Positions 1 through 9,278 are shown, counted from the first letter of the stretch. The stretch is DNA of 64,000 nt from Bradyrhizobium sp. ORS 375 (GCF_000239775.1 NZ_CAFI01000297.1:1-64000); one strand, 5' to 3'. Numbers and translations: made by a program. Notes: a model not told the origin generated them from the sequence alone.

Positions 1-68
1 TAAGGACAGTGCCCGCTTGCGGGCAGGAAATTGATCATGCAAGTTGTCATTCCACTCAGGAGCCATCG

Positions 69-1508
69 TTGAGTTTCGTCGACAAGCATCAGCTGTGGAC
101 CGCCGAGCAGACTGAAGCCGCAGTTCGCATGCGCCGTCTCGCTGAGGAGCGCGGCCTCAACACCATCCGCCTCTCGTTCCCGGACCAGCACGGCACCCTG
201 CGCGGCAAGACGCTGGCCGTCGATGCGGCGCTGTCCTTGCTGGAGGACGGCTGCTCGATCACGACGACGCTGCTCGCCAAGGACACCTCGCACCGAACGG
301 TGTTTCCGGTGTTCACCGCCGGCGGCGGCTTCGGCATGGCCGAGATGCAGGGCGGCAGCGATGCGCTGATGGTCGCCGATCCCACCACGTTTCGCGTCCT
401 GCCCTGGGCGCCCGGCACCGGCTGGGTGCTGTGCGATCTGTATTTCGCGAATGGCGCACCCGTTCCATTTGCCACGCGCAATCTCTTGCGCTCCGCGCTC
501 GCCAAGCTCGATCAGCGTGGTTATCAGTTCAAGGCGGGCCTCGAGGTCGAGTGCCACATCTTCAAGGTCGAGGATCCCCGCCTGGCTCCGGCCGATGCCG
601 GGTCGCCCGGCCAGCCCGGCACGCCGCCGGCGGTCAGCCTGCTGACGCAGGGCTATCAATATCTCACCGAGCAGCGCTTCGATCAGATGGAGCCGGCGCT
701 CGAGATCATCAGGGCTAATCTCACCGCGCTCGGTCTGCCCTTGCGCTCGATCGAGCTCGAATATGGCCCGAGCCAGTGCGAGTTCGTGCTGCAGCCCGGC
801 ATCGGGATGGATCCCGCCGACACCATGGTGCTGTTCCGCAGCGCCGTGAAGCAGATCGCGCAACGCCACGGCTATCACGCCACCTTCATGTGCCGGCCGC
901 GCATTCCCAACGTGATGTCGTCGGGCTGGCATCTGCATCAGTCGCTGGTCGCGCGCGATAGCCGCAATGCGTTCATGACGGAGGAGGCCGAGGGGCTGTC
1001 CGCGCTCGGCCGCGCCTACATGGCCGGCCTGCTCGCGCATGCCCGCGCGTCAGCGGTGTTCTCGACACCGACCATCAACGGCTACCGGCGCTATCGCTCC
1101 TACTCGCTGGCGCCCGACCGCGCGATCTGGGGCCGCGACAATCGCGGCGTGATGATCCGCGTGCTCGGCGGGCCTGGCGACGCCGCGACGCGGCTGGAGA
1201 ACCGCATCGGCGAGCCCGCCGCCAATCCCTATCTCTACATGGCCTCGCAGATCGCGGCCGGCCTCGACGGCATCGATCGCAAGCTCGATCCCGGTCCATC
1301 GGCCGACGTGCCCTATGAGACCAAGGCGAGCCTGCTGCCGAAATCGCTGCGCGAGGCCGTCGATGCGCTGAAGGACGACGCGTTCTTCCGCGCAGCCTTC
1401 GGCGCCACCTTCATCGACTACTACACCTTCATCAAGAACGCCGAGATCGAGCGATTCCAGCAGGAGATCTCCGACTGGGAGCAGCGTGAATATTTCGAGA
1501 TGTTCTGA
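69..1508 (+). CDS. Glutamine synthetase family protein (catalytic class I-like)
   Basis: Probable ATP-dependent ligase joining an amine or ammonia to the gamma-carboxyl of glutamate. The exact amine is not readable; gamma-glutamylpolyamine-type synthetases are the nearest idea. About 479 residues, the usual family length. Visible signatures are the metal/ATP site GLEVECHIF, EYGPSQCEF, the SGWHLHQSL histidine loop, the NGYRRYRSYSLAP substrate loop and RLENRIGEPAANPY. I chose the TTG at 69 because AGGAG at 58-62 sits 6 nt upstream; the frame also opens at a GTG at 9, whose purine-rich stretch is too close. Upstream context is off-window. The next gene is on the other strand and convergent, six bases away. 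The family is sure; the substrate is not. Confidence 0.85.
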   Translation: MSFVDKHQLWTAEQTEAAVRMRRLAEERGLNTIRLSFPDQHGTLRGKTLAVDAALSLLEDGCSITTTLLAKDTSHRTVFPVFTAGGGFGMAEMQGGSDALMVADPTTFRVLPWAPGTGWVLCDLYFANGAPVPFATRNLLRSALAKLDQRGYQFKAGLEVECHIFKVEDPRLAPADAGSPGQPGTPPAVSLLTQGYQYLTEQRFDQMEPALEIIRANLTALGLPLRSIELEYGPSQCEFVLQPGIGMDPADTMVLFRSAVKQIAQRHGYHATFMCRPRIPNVMSSGWHLHQSLVARDSRNAFMTEEAEGLSALGRAYMAGLLAHARASAVFSTPTINGYRRYRSYSLAPDRAIWGRDNRGVMIRVLGGPGDAATRLENRIGEPAANPYLYMASQIAAGLDGIDRKLDPGPSADVPYETKASLLPKSLREAVDALKDDAFFRAAFGATFIDYYTFIKNAEIERFQQEISDWEQREYFEMF

Positions 1509-1514
1509 CGCCCC

Positions 1515-2219
1515 TCACACGCTCCGCGTCAATCCGCCGTCGACGCGGATGTTCTGGCCGGTGATGTAGGCCGCTCCCTCGGAGGCGAGGAAGGCGATGG
1601 TCGCGGCGATCTCCTCGGCCCTGCCGTAGCGGCCCATCGGCACGCCTTTGCGGCGCTCCTCGGTCGCCGGCAGGCTGTCGATCCAGCCCGGCAGCACGTT
1701 GTTCATCCTGACGTTGTCGGCGGCGTAGCTGTCGGTGAAGATCTTGGTGAACGAGGCGAGGCCCGCGCGAAACACCGCCGAGGTCGGGAACATCGCCGAC
1801 GGCTCGAAGGTCCAGGCGGTCGAGATATTGATGATCGCCCCGCTCTTCTGGGCCTGCATGATCGGCGTGACCAGGCGCGTCGGACGGATGACGTTGAGCA
1901 GATAGGTGTCCAGCCCGGTGTGCCACTGCTCGTCGGTGAGCTCCAGGATCGGCGCGCGCGGGCCGTGGCCGGCGCTGTTGACGAGCACGTCGATGCGGCC
2001 CCACCGGTTCATGGCGCCGTCGACCAGCCGCTTCAGATCGTCATTCGACGTGTTCGATCCGGTGACGCCCAGGCCGCCGAGCTCCGCCGCCAGCGCCTCG
2101 CCCCTGCCGGAGGACGACAGGATCGCGATGTGGAAGCCGTCAGAGGCAAGCCGGCGCCCGGCCGCCGCGCCCATGCCGCTGCCGCCCGCGGTGACCAATG
2201 CGACCTTGTGCGCTGTCAT
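1515..2219 (-). CDS. Short-chain dehydrogenase/reductase with degenerate YxxxK motif
   Basis: A 234-residue classical-size SDR fold protein. The N-terminal TAGGSGMGAAAGRRLA is a variant of the TGxxxGxG dinucleotide site, and VLVNSAG is the NNAG-like element. The serine of NIST (about residue 133) is kept. Where the catalytic Tyr-x-x-x-Lys should be, the sequence reads SAVFR (147-151), followed by the normal AGLASFTK helix, so both tyrosine and lysine seem replaced. The C-terminal ITGQNIRVDGGLTRSV is typical of FabG-like SDRs. It may be a divergent subfamily with altered or lost catalysis. It is transcribed away from the kinase gene to its right. The family is certain; the substrate is unknown. 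Confidence 0.85.
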   Translation of the reverse strand: MTAHKVALVTAGGSGMGAAAGRRLASDGFHIAILSSSGRGEALAAELGGLGVTGSNTSNDDLKRLVDGAMNRWGRIDVLVNSAGHGPRAPILELTDEQWHTGLDTYLLNVIRPTRLVTPIMQAQKSGAIINISTAWTFEPSAMFPTSAVFRAGLASFTKIFTDSYAADNVRMNNVLPGWIDSLPATEERRKGVPMGRYGRAEEIAATIAFLASEGAAYITGQNIRVDGGLTRSV

Positions 2220-2497
2220 GACGATTGCTCCTGCCGATCTCGAACGATACGCGGTGATTTAGCCTGCGGCTCGGGCGGCGTCGAGCGTGGCATGAACGCG
2301 CCTTGAAGCACTCCGCGCTCGGCGAAATTCGTTCCCGCGGCGCGTTGTCGCTTTTCTGTGAAGCCGTCTTCTACAGTTTCCGCGCATGGCTGTCTGCGGG
2401 AACCGGTTCCCATCGAGCGGCATATCAAGGGACGCGCAGCAGCCGGCATGCTCGCGCGGCCGAGTGCAGCGAGATGAGATCAGCGGAGCAGGAGAGA

Positions 2498-4102
2498 ATG
2501 TCAGACCACAAGCCGCCGCGCGATCGCGCGGTCGTCGACAGCGGCGATGCGTCCGACCTTTCGACCGATCATCACGACATCTTCTTTGCCGCTGTCGAGA
2601 CGACGCGGATGCCGATGATCGTCACCGATCCGCGTCAGAACGACAATCCGATCCTGTTCGCCAATCGCGCCTTCCTCGAAATGACCGGCTACGATCTGTC
2701 CGAGATCGTCGGCAGCAATTGTCGCTTCCTGCAGGGGCCGGACACCGATCGCGACACGATCGACGCGGTGCGCACCGCGATCGCCAACCGGCAGGACATT
2801 GCGGTTGAGATCCTGAACTATCGCAAGAACGGCTCGGCGTTCTGGAACGCGCTGTTCATCAGCCCGGTCTACAACCGCGATGGCGAGCTGGTGTATTTCT
2901 TCGGCTCGCAGCTCGACGTGTCGCGCCGGCGCGACGCCGAAAGCGCGCTGGTGCAGTCGCAGAAGATGGAGGCGATCGGCCAGCTCACCGGCGGCATTGC
3001 GCACGACTTCAACAATATCCTGCAGGTGATCATCGGCTACACCGAGACCTTGCAGGGCGCCGTCAGCGAGCTCGCCCCGCGGCATCGCCGCGCCGTCGAC
3101 AACATCCGCTCCGCCGCCAACCGCGCTGCGACCCTGACGCAGCAATTGCTGTCGTTCGCCCGCAAGCAGCGGCTCGACAGCCGGCCGATCAACCTCAACA
3201 ACATGATCGAGACCATGGTGCAGATGGCGCAGCATACGCTCGGCGAAAGCGTGCGCATCGTGGTGAAGGCGCAGCCGGGGCTCTGGAACAGCCGCGTCGA
3301 CCAGACCCAGGCCGAGGTCGCGCTGCTCAATCTGTTCGTCAATGCGCGCGACGCGATGCCGCGTGGCGGCACGCTCACCATCCGCACCGAGAACAAGGAG
3401 ATCGCGGACGAGGACATCGTCCAGTTCGGCGTGCCCCGGGGCGGGCGCTATGTGGCGCTGAAGGTCTCGGACGACGGCGTCGGCATTCCGCACCACATCC
3501 TGGCGCGCGTCGCCGAGCCGTTCTTCACCACCAAGGACGAGGGCAAGGGGACGGGTCTCGGGCTGGCGATGGTGTACGGCTTCACGCGCCAGTCCGGCGG
3601 CAGCACCTACATCTACAGCGAGGTCGGGCTCGGCACGACGGTGCAGCTCCTGTTTCCCGCGACCGAGCAGGAGATCGCGGCGCCGTCGGTGCGCGCGCCG
3701 ATGGCGATGGACCGCGCGGGCAGCGAGCGCATCCTGATCGTCGAGGACCGCGCCGAGGTCGCCGAGCTCGCGCGCTCGATTCTGGACGATTTCGGCTACC
3801 GCACCGAGGTCGCGACCAACGCACATGCGGCGCTGGAGCTGCTCGATTCGGAGACGCGCTTCGATCTCCTGTTCACCGATCTCGTGATGCCCGGAGGCAT
3901 GAACGGCACCGTGCTGGCGCGCGAGGCGCGCAAGCGCCAGCCGAAGCTGAAGGTGCTGCTGACGACGGGCTATTCCGACGCCGCGGTCGAGCGCGCCGAC
4001 GCCAATATCGGCGAGTTCGAGATCATCAACAAGCCGTATCGGCGCACCGACCTGGTTCGTCGCATCCGGCAGCTGCTCGACGGCCCGACGGGCGTCACCT
4101 GA
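2498..4102 (+). CDS. LOV-domain histidine kinase with C-terminal receiver (blue-light photoreceptor)
   Basis: Hybrid sensor kinase of about 534 residues. An N-terminal PAS/LOV domain (about 25-140) carries the flavin-binding signature GSNCRFLQGPDTD with the photoactive cysteine at about Cys75. Then come a HisKA dimer helix with GGIAHDFNN (His169), an HATPase_c domain with NLFVNARDAM, SDDGVGIP and KGTGLGLAM, and a receiver domain with phospho-acceptor Asp461 in TDLVMPGG and NKPY near the end. In LOV kinases blue light forms an FMN-cysteinyl adduct that changes kinase activity. The LOV-HK-receiver layout is known in Pseudomonas syringae. ATG 2498 has GGAG 3 nt upstream; ATG 2474 in the same frame is an alternative. 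Its stop overlaps an ATG at 4102 in the frame of the CorA gene, so coupling is possible. Confidence 0.93.
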   Translation: MSDHKPPRDRAVVDSGDASDLSTDHHDIFFAAVETTRMPMIVTDPRQNDNPILFANRAFLEMTGYDLSEIVGSNCRFLQGPDTDRDTIDAVRTAIANRQDIAVEILNYRKNGSAFWNALFISPVYNRDGELVYFFGSQLDVSRRRDAESALVQSQKMEAIGQLTGGIAHDFNNILQVIIGYTETLQGAVSELAPRHRRAVDNIRSAANRAATLTQQLLSFARKQRLDSRPINLNNMIETMVQMAQHTLGESVRIVVKAQPGLWNSRVDQTQAEVALLNLFVNARDAMPRGGTLTIRTENKEIADEDIVQFGVPRGGRYVALKVSDDGVGIPHHILARVAEPFFTTKDEGKGTGLGLAMVYGFTRQSGGSTYIYSEVGLGTTVQLLFPATEQEIAAPSVRAPMAMDRAGSERILIVEDRAEVAELARSILDDFGYRTEVATNAHAALELLDSETRFDLLFTDLVMPGGMNGTVLAREARKRQPKLKVLLTTGYSDAAVERADANIGEFEIINKPYRRTDLVRRIRQLLDGPTGVT

Positions 4103-4164
4103 TGCGACGCTTGACCCGCCGAGTCCTTGCGTCGAAAGTCGGTCTCGAGAGCGGAGAATGGGGC

Positions 4165-5178
4165 ATGCGCCACGTCACGATCCAGCCAGCAACCAACGTC
4201 CCGCGCGAGCCCGGCGTGGTCGCGGCCGGCGTCTACGCCAATGGCCGCCGCGTCGCCGACATCGCGATCGACGAGGCTGGCGCCTGGAGCAGACGGCCGG
4301 GCCACGTGGTGTGGATCGGCCTGCACGAGCCGCAGGCGGCGCTGCTGCAGCGGATCGCGGATCAGTTCAACCTGCATGAGCTCGCCATCGAGGACGCCTC
4401 GAAGGCGCATCAGCAGCCGAAGGTCGAGCGCTATGGCGATGCGCTGTTCGTCGTCGCGCGCACCGCGCAGCTCGTCAAGGAGCACATCATCTTCGGCGAG
4501 ACCCACATCTTCGTCGGCCCCGGCTTCGTCGTCTCGGTACGCCACGGCGCCTCGACCTCCTATGGCGCGGTGCGCGAGCGCTGCGAGAGTTGCCCGGGCT
4601 CGCTCGCCAAGGGCGAGGACTACATCCTCTATGCGATCCTCGACTTCATTGTCGACAACTACCGCCCGGTGACCGAGAGCATCATGGCCGAGGTCGAGAC
4701 CCTGGAGGAAGTGGTGCTGCAGCGGCCGCTGGCGCGGCATGAGGTCGATCGTCTGTATCGGCTGCGGCGCGACCTGTTGCGGCTGCGCCGTGCCGTCGGC
4801 CCTGTGGTCGACGTCTGCAAGCGGCTCGAGCATGTCGACAATGTCGCCATCGATGCCGAGATGGCGCCGCTGTTCCGCGACGTGCTCGACCACGCCAAGC
4901 GCGCCGAGGAGGATGCGGACTCGCTGCGCGAGATCCTCGCCTTCGTGTTCGAGGCCAGCATGATGGCCGGCCAGGCGCAGCAGACCGATATCGCGCGGCG
5001 ACTGGCAGCATGGGCCGCCATCCTCGCGGTGCCGACCGCGGTGGCGGGCATCTACGGCATGAACTTCGAGCACATGCCGGAGCTGAAATGGCAGTACGGC
5101 TACTACGCGGTGCTCGGCTTCATCGCGGTGGTATGCAGCGTGCTGTATTGGCAGTTTCGGCGGCGCGGGTGGCTGTGA
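4165..5178 (+). CDS. corA: CorA-family divalent metal ion transporter
   Basis: Inner-membrane Mg2+/Co2+ (or Zn2+) channel of the CorA/ZntB superfamily, 337 residues. A large cytoplasmic alpha/beta domain and a long helix precede two C-terminal membrane segments. The first ends in the diagnostic GIYGMNFEHMPEL (the GMN motif) and the second is YYAVLGFIAVVCSVLYWQF, followed by a basic tail. I chose ATG 4165 because GGAG (4153-4156) lies 8 nt upstream; the frame is open back to an ATG at 4102 that overlaps the photoreceptor kinase stop. CorA versus ZntB transport preference cannot be decided from sequence alone. Confidence 0.93.
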   Translation: MRHVTIQPATNVPREPGVVAAGVYANGRRVADIAIDEAGAWSRRPGHVVWIGLHEPQAALLQRIADQFNLHELAIEDASKAHQQPKVERYGDALFVVARTAQLVKEHIIFGETHIFVGPGFVVSVRHGASTSYGAVRERCESCPGSLAKGEDYILYAILDFIVDNYRPVTESIMAEVETLEEVVLQRPLARHEVDRLYRLRRDLLRLRRAVGPVVDVCKRLEHVDNVAIDAEMAPLFRDVLDHAKRAEEDADSLREILAFVFEASMMAGQAQQTDIARRLAAWAAILAVPTAVAGIYGMNFEHMPELKWQYGYYAVLGFIAVVCSVLYWQFRRRGWL

Positions 5179-5341
5179 GGGGAGTTTTGCCGTTCCCCCG
5201 CCAAGCAAGCCGTATTTCACCTGTAGACATGCGCGAGGTGTTGCCTGGAGGTGTTGCTCCAATGTCCGGATCATCCCGTGCGACGCGCGCAAGCGCGGCG
5301 AGTCCGGAATCCCTCGTGCCATGCGTTCTGTCGCGAGATGG

Positions 5342-5373
5342 ATTCCGGGCTCGTGCTGCGCACGCCCCGGAAT
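5342..5373. repeat. Intergenic palindrome, Bradyrhizobium-type
   Basis: ATTCCGGGC at one side and GCCCCGGAAT at the other form a near-perfect stem around a GC-rich loop, between the convergent corA and binding-protein genes. An imperfect second part (tccggaatcc) lies at about 5300. From memory, palindromes of this type (attccgggc...gccccggaat) are very common between genes in Bradyrhizobium and Rhodopseudomonas. It may also serve as a bidirectional terminator. Confidence 0.55.
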
Positions 5374-5382
5374 GACGAGCAC

Positions 5383-7002
5383 CTACCCCTTCGCGAACTG
5401 CCGGTAGTCCGGCTCCCTGTGAAACCAGAACTCGTAGCCGCTCACGGCCTTCTGCATCGCGACGTCGTGGATCGGCTGGTTCAGCGGCACCACCGGCACC
5501 TCGCGCATGCAGAGTCCGATGAAGGCTTTCACGGTGGCCTCATATTCCGCCGCATCGGTGGTGAAGCGCGCCTTGTCGATCAGGCCGTCCATCTCCTTGC
5601 TCTGGTAGGACGAGATGTTGAAGATCGAATTGCGGCCGTGGAAATTCCAGTAGAAATAGTATTCGGGATAGTCGAGCCAGCCTGAGAAGCGATTCAGCGC
5701 CATCGGAAGTTCCTTCTTGTTCAACGTCGTCCGCCAGTTGGCGCCGGGGATCTTCTCGATGGCCGCCTTGATGCCGATCTTGGCGAGATTCTCCTGGATC
5801 AGGATCGCGGTGGGCTCGCCGACCGTCGCGGTGCCCGCGTCGAGCGACAGCGTCGTGTCCAGTCCCTCCAGGCCGGCCTCCTTCAGCAGCGCCTTGGCCT
5901 TGTCGAGGTCGGTGACGTAAGGAAACGGCTGCGGCCAGACCGGCTTGGTCACCTCGGCAGCCCCGCCATACATCGGCACCGCGCGGCCGAAGAACGCGCT
6001 TGCCTGGATCTGCTCATAGGGCATCGCCCAGGCGATCGCCTGACGCAGCTTGACATTGTCGAACGGCGGCTTCGCGGTGTTGAGCGCGACGTACCACAGC
6101 GCGTTCGGGATCGGCACGCCCGTGACCTTGACCTTGCCCTCCTTGATCAGCTGGTCGAAGTCGCGCGGTGCGAAGCCGCTGGAGAGATCGGCGTCGCCGC
6201 GCTCGAGCATCGCGCGCCGTGTACCGGCGGAGGGAATGTCGCGCGCGATGATGCGCCTGATCTTCGGCAGCGGGCCGCATTTCCAATTGTCGAACCGGCT
6301 CAGGATCGTCTCGGTGCCCGGCTTCCAGCTCTCGACCTTGTAGGCGCCGCCGCCGGCCTCGTTGGCCTTGAGCCACGCCAGCGCCCACGGATCCTCCGCC
6401 GTGGCGTTCTTCTTCGCGAGCTCCGAATTGATCACGAAGGGCACGACGACCGCGACGTTGAACAGCAGCATCTTGTCCTTGCGGATGTAGTCGATGCGGA
6501 AGGTGTGGTCGTCGACCGCCACGAACTGCTCCGGCTTCTCCAGTGAGCCCGCCGACATCTGGAACGTCGGAAAGCCGCCGACCGACACGGCGCGATCGAA
6601 CGACCATTTGACGTCCTTCGCGGTCACTGGCGTGCCGTCGTGGAAGGTCGCGTCCTTGCGCAGCTTGAAGGTGCAGGACATGCCGTCGGCGGCGACCTCC
6701 CAGCTCTCCGCGAGCTCCGGTGCCAGGGTCGCGCGATCATAGGACGTGGTGCCGTCGGGCAACGTCTTCGCCGCATAGCTCAGCAGCCGGTCGTAGCAGT
6801 TCCAGGCAAGGCCGTTCACTGTCTGGTTCGATCCGACGCCCTGCATGTCCAGCGAGTTCGGCCCGAGCTCCTGCACCACCAGCAGCGTCTCGGCGCGGCC
6901 TTGCGCCAGCGCGAAACGCGGGCCGAGCGCACTCGAACCGGCAACGCCCAATCCGCCGAGGACGACGCTGCGGCGCGTGATATCGAAATGCGAGCTGCTC
7001 AT
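5383..7002 (-). CDS. ABC transporter substrate-binding protein, DppA/OppA family (Tat-exported)
   Basis: Periplasmic binding protein of SBP family 5, 539 residues, for peptides or similar cargo; the ligand is not known. It begins with a twin-arginine leader (ITRRSVVLGG, hydrophobic run, ALAQ cleavage), then the family core with LAPELAESWEVAADGMSCTF, LRKDATFHDGTPVTAKDVKW and LRQAIAWAMPY. I chose ATG 7002: on the minus strand GGGAGG lies 4 nt upstream, and the Tat leader starts here, although the frame is open to 7101. The permease and ATPase genes expected beside it are absent; instead a PLP-fold gene lies just upstream on the same strand, so it is probably an orphan or its transporter is elsewhere. 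Confidence 0.9.
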   Translation of the reverse strand: MSSSHFDITRRSVVLGGLGVAGSSALGPRFALAQGRAETLLVVQELGPNSLDMQGVGSNQTVNGLAWNCYDRLLSYAAKTLPDGTTSYDRATLAPELAESWEVAADGMSCTFKLRKDATFHDGTPVTAKDVKWSFDRAVSVGGFPTFQMSAGSLEKPEQFVAVDDHTFRIDYIRKDKMLLFNVAVVVPFVINSELAKKNATAEDPWALAWLKANEAGGGAYKVESWKPGTETILSRFDNWKCGPLPKIRRIIARDIPSAGTRRAMLERGDADLSSGFAPRDFDQLIKEGKVKVTGVPIPNALWYVALNTAKPPFDNVKLRQAIAWAMPYEQIQASAFFGRAVPMYGGAAEVTKPVWPQPFPYVTDLDKAKALLKEAGLEGLDTTLSLDAGTATVGEPTAILIQENLAKIGIKAAIEKIPGANWRTTLNKKELPMALNRFSGWLDYPEYYFYWNFHGRNSIFNISSYQSKEMDGLIDKARFTTDAAEYEATVKAFIGLCMREVPVVPLNQPIHDVAMQKAVSGYEFWFHREPDYRQFAKG

Positions 7003-7064
7003 GGGACCTCCCTGCGGACGAAAGATTGCCGGAGAGGAGGCAAAGCGCGTGCCATGCCGCGCGA

Positions 7065-8339
7065 TCACGCCGCGGCGGATCGTCCCTGATGCGCCGACCA
7101 CCAGGCCGCGATTGCGCCGGTCAGATCGTCCCAGACAGCCGTCGGCAGATCAGGCACCGCCACGCGCACGCTGTAGCGGTCGGTGGTGGCGTCGTGAAAC
7201 CATTCGGTCGCGGCGAAGTCGAAGCCGAAGCTGCCGGCGTGGCGGATCGGCAGGCCGGCGCGCTTGAGGTCGTCGCTCATGGCGGCCGCGGCCTGCCGTG
7301 CGGCGGCCTCGTCGAATGGCGCGCGGCTCGCGAGCGTGACATAGAGACCGTGCGCGAAGTCGAGCTCGGCGGTCAGTCCGCGCAGCGTCGTCGCAAACCG
7401 GCGCCGCGCGCGACGGCTGTTGCGCAGGATCGCCGCCAGCCGTCTGTTTGTCAGATCGCGGTAGCGGTCCGTGCCGACATAGGGCGGAAAATGCGCCGGC
7501 AGCGCCGCTCCGCCGAGCAGCCTCACCGCGTTGCGCGTTTCCTCCGGCAGGCCGCCAAGCGCAGCGCGCTGCGCCGAGCGGGGGCCGATGAAGGCCACGG
7601 AGCCCAACCGGCCATATTCGGCGCCGAGCGAATCCAGCTTGGTGTGACTGCGCACCATCACGACCGGCACGGCCCAGCGCCGCGCCCAGGCGAGCACGCG
7701 GCGGATGCGGCCGGAGCCGTGGGCAAAGCAGGTGGTGTCGAAGATCAGGAGATCGATGGAAGGACGCGCGCAGCGGAGGATGGCCTCGAAGCGCGCCGCG
7801 GTCGCGCTCGAATCGAGCAGCAGCAGCCGCGGCGCCGGTGATCGCGGCGCTGTCACCGCGGCAAGATCGCGTGAAAGCGTCAGCAGGCGCAGGTGTCGCG
7901 CATGGGCGTCGACCAGCTCCTGGGTCTCGCCATAGGAGCCCGGCAGCATCAGCAGGTCTGACTGTCCGAGCACCGGCCGCGTCGCCAGCAGCAGCGCCGC
8001 GATCGCCGCCATGCCCGAGATCGTGTAGAGCGTGTCCCCGATGTCCTCCCCGACCGCGTAGAACGAGGGCCCGCTTACGTCGAGATCGGCGCGCTGATAG
8101 TCATAGCTGAACGCGAACGGACCGGCGCGGTGATGGTCCGCATCCGCCCAGGCCGTTTCTGTCGCGGTCCAGTCGGCCAACGCGTGCTCCGCCTTCAGGG
8201 CGGCCGCGAGCTGAAACTTCTGCCTGACGACCTCGCCGACCGAGCGGGGCATCGGCACGGCATGCGGTCGCCGCAGGCAGCCGTTCAGGAGCGTGAGCTC
8301 CTGATGCTTGCGGGCGAGATAGGTGTCGACGGTCTCCAT
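7065..8339 (-). CDS. PLP-dependent transferase-like protein (fold type I), unknown substrate
   Basis: A 424-residue protein not recognised as a named enzyme. Features fit the fold type I aminotransferase/Cys-Met metabolism architecture: a DTTCF stretch after a hydrophobic strand (Asp201, where the PLP-pyridine aspartate sits), then RSHTKLDSLGAEYGRLGS, in which Lys234 would be the Schiff-base lysine, and a C-terminal small domain. The central GDTLYTISGMAAIAALLLATR resembles the phosphate-binding helix region. It is upstream of and on the same strand as the peptide-binding protein gene, 60 nt apart, so the two may form one transcript. The fold call is by motif layout only. Confidence 0.6.
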   Translation of the reverse strand: METVDTYLARKHQELTLLNGCLRRPHAVPMPRSVGEVVRQKFQLAAALKAEHALADWTATETAWADADHHRAGPFAFSYDYQRADLDVSGPSFYAVGEDIGDTLYTISGMAAIAALLLATRPVLGQSDLLMLPGSYGETQELVDAHARHLRLLTLSRDLAAVTAPRSPAPRLLLLDSSATAARFEAILRCARPSIDLLIFDTTCFAHGSGRIRRVLAWARRWAVPVVMVRSHTKLDSLGAEYGRLGSVAFIGPRSAQRAALGGLPEETRNAVRLLGGAALPAHFPPYVGTDRYRDLTNRRLAAILRNSRRARRRFATTLRGLTAELDFAHGLYVTLASRAPFDEAAARQAAAAMSDDLKRAGLPIRHAGSFGFDFAATEWFHDATTDRYSVRVAVPDLPTAVWDDLTGAIAAWWSAHQGRSAAA

Positions 8340-8485
8340 CGGACTCTTTCACTGCGGCCAGACAGAAACGCGTGGGTGTTGCGTTGGGTCCAATCCGGCA
8401 GGAGATGCTCCGTCGCCTGCCGTCCGTCGCGACGCCCGCCTCCGGCGGGCTCTTCAGGCTGAGGTCTTGATTTGCGGCGATATCT

Positions 8486-8531
8486 CCTCATGGTGAGGAG
8501 CGCCGCGTGCGGCGCGTCTCGAACCATGAGG
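8486..8531. repeat. Intergenic palindromic repeat, copy 1
   Basis: CCTCATGGT (8486-8494) is the exact reverse complement of ACCATGAGG (8523-8531), with a second GC-rich stem (GCGCCGC/GCGGCGC) inside. A related sequence recurs at 13212-13290. It sits just upstream of the ribitol dehydrogenase gene. Repeats of this form are, from memory, widespread in Bradyrhizobium intergenic DNA. Confidence 0.6.
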
Positions 8532-8549
8532 CCACCGAGGGAGGACGCG

Positions 8550-9278
8550 ATGACCAGGGAACTCGAGGGCAAGGTGGCGGCCGTCACCGGTGCGGCGTCG
8601 GGCATTGGGCTGGCCAGCAGCGAGGCGATGCTGGCGGGCGGCGCCCGCGTCGTCATGATCGACCGCGACGCGGCTGCGCTGGCGCGCCTGCGCGAACGCC
8701 ATGGCGAGATGGTGATCCCGGTCGTCATCGACCTGCTCGATGCCGCCGATTGCGCCACGCTGTTGCCGCGGATCCTCGATGCGGCCGGCCGGCTCGACAT
8801 CTTCCATGCCAATGCCGGCAGCTATCTCGGCGGCGACCTCGTCGATGCCAAGACCGACGCGATCGACCGCATGCTCAATCTCAACGTCAACGTCGTCATG
8901 AAGAACGTGCGCGACGTGCTGCCGCACATGATCGAATGCGGCTCCGGCGACATCATCGTCACGAGCTCGCTGGCCGCGCACTATCCGACGCCGTGGGAGC
9001 CGGTCTATGCTTCCTCGAAATGGGCGATCGACTGCTTCGTGCAGACCACGCGCCGCCAGGTCTTCAAGCACGGCATCCGCATCGGCGCGATCTCGCCCGG
9101 CCCGGTGGTGACCGCGCTGATCGCCGATTGGCCCGCCGAGAAGCTGAGGGAGGCGCGTGAGTCCGGCAGCCTGCTGGAGCCCACGGAGGTCGCCAACGTG
9201 ATCCTGTTCATGTTGACCCGTCCGCGCGGCATGACCATCCGCGACGTTGTGATGCTGCCGACGAATTTCGATTTGTAG
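8550..9278 (+). CDS. Ribitol 2-dehydrogenase-like SDR
   Basis: NAD-dependent oxidation of ribitol to D-ribulose (EC 1.1.1.56) is the likely role; related sugar alcohols are possible. It has 242 residues. The nucleotide site TGAASGIG lies at about 14-21, with Ser139/140, then WEPVYASSK with Tyr153 and Lys157. Stretches such as GRLDIFHANAG, TTRRQVFKHGIRIGAISPG, PGPVVTALIADWP and the C-terminal pattern TIRDVVMLPTNFDL match what I know of ribitol dehydrogenases of enteric bacteria and rhizobia. I chose ATG 8550 because GAGGGAGGA lies about 6 nt upstream; the frame is open further back through the palindromic repeat. No polyol transporter gene is adjacent. Confidence 0.85.
   Translation: MTRELEGKVAAVTGAASGIGLASSEAMLAGGARVVMIDRDAAALARLRERHGEMVIPVVIDLLDAADCATLLPRILDAAGRLDIFHANAGSYLGGDLVDAKTDAIDRMLNLNVNVVMKNVRDVLPHMIECGSGDIIVTSSLAAHYPTPWEPVYASSKWAIDCFVQTTRRQVFKHGIRIGAISPGPVVTALIADWPAEKLREARESGSLLEPTEVANVILFMLTRPRGMTIRDVVMLPTNFDL

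Noticed and set aside
2501-3826. 441-codon minus-strand frame over the LOV kinase
   Set aside because: Antisense shadow with Arg/His/Asp-rich repeats; the plus strand carries all kinase motifs.
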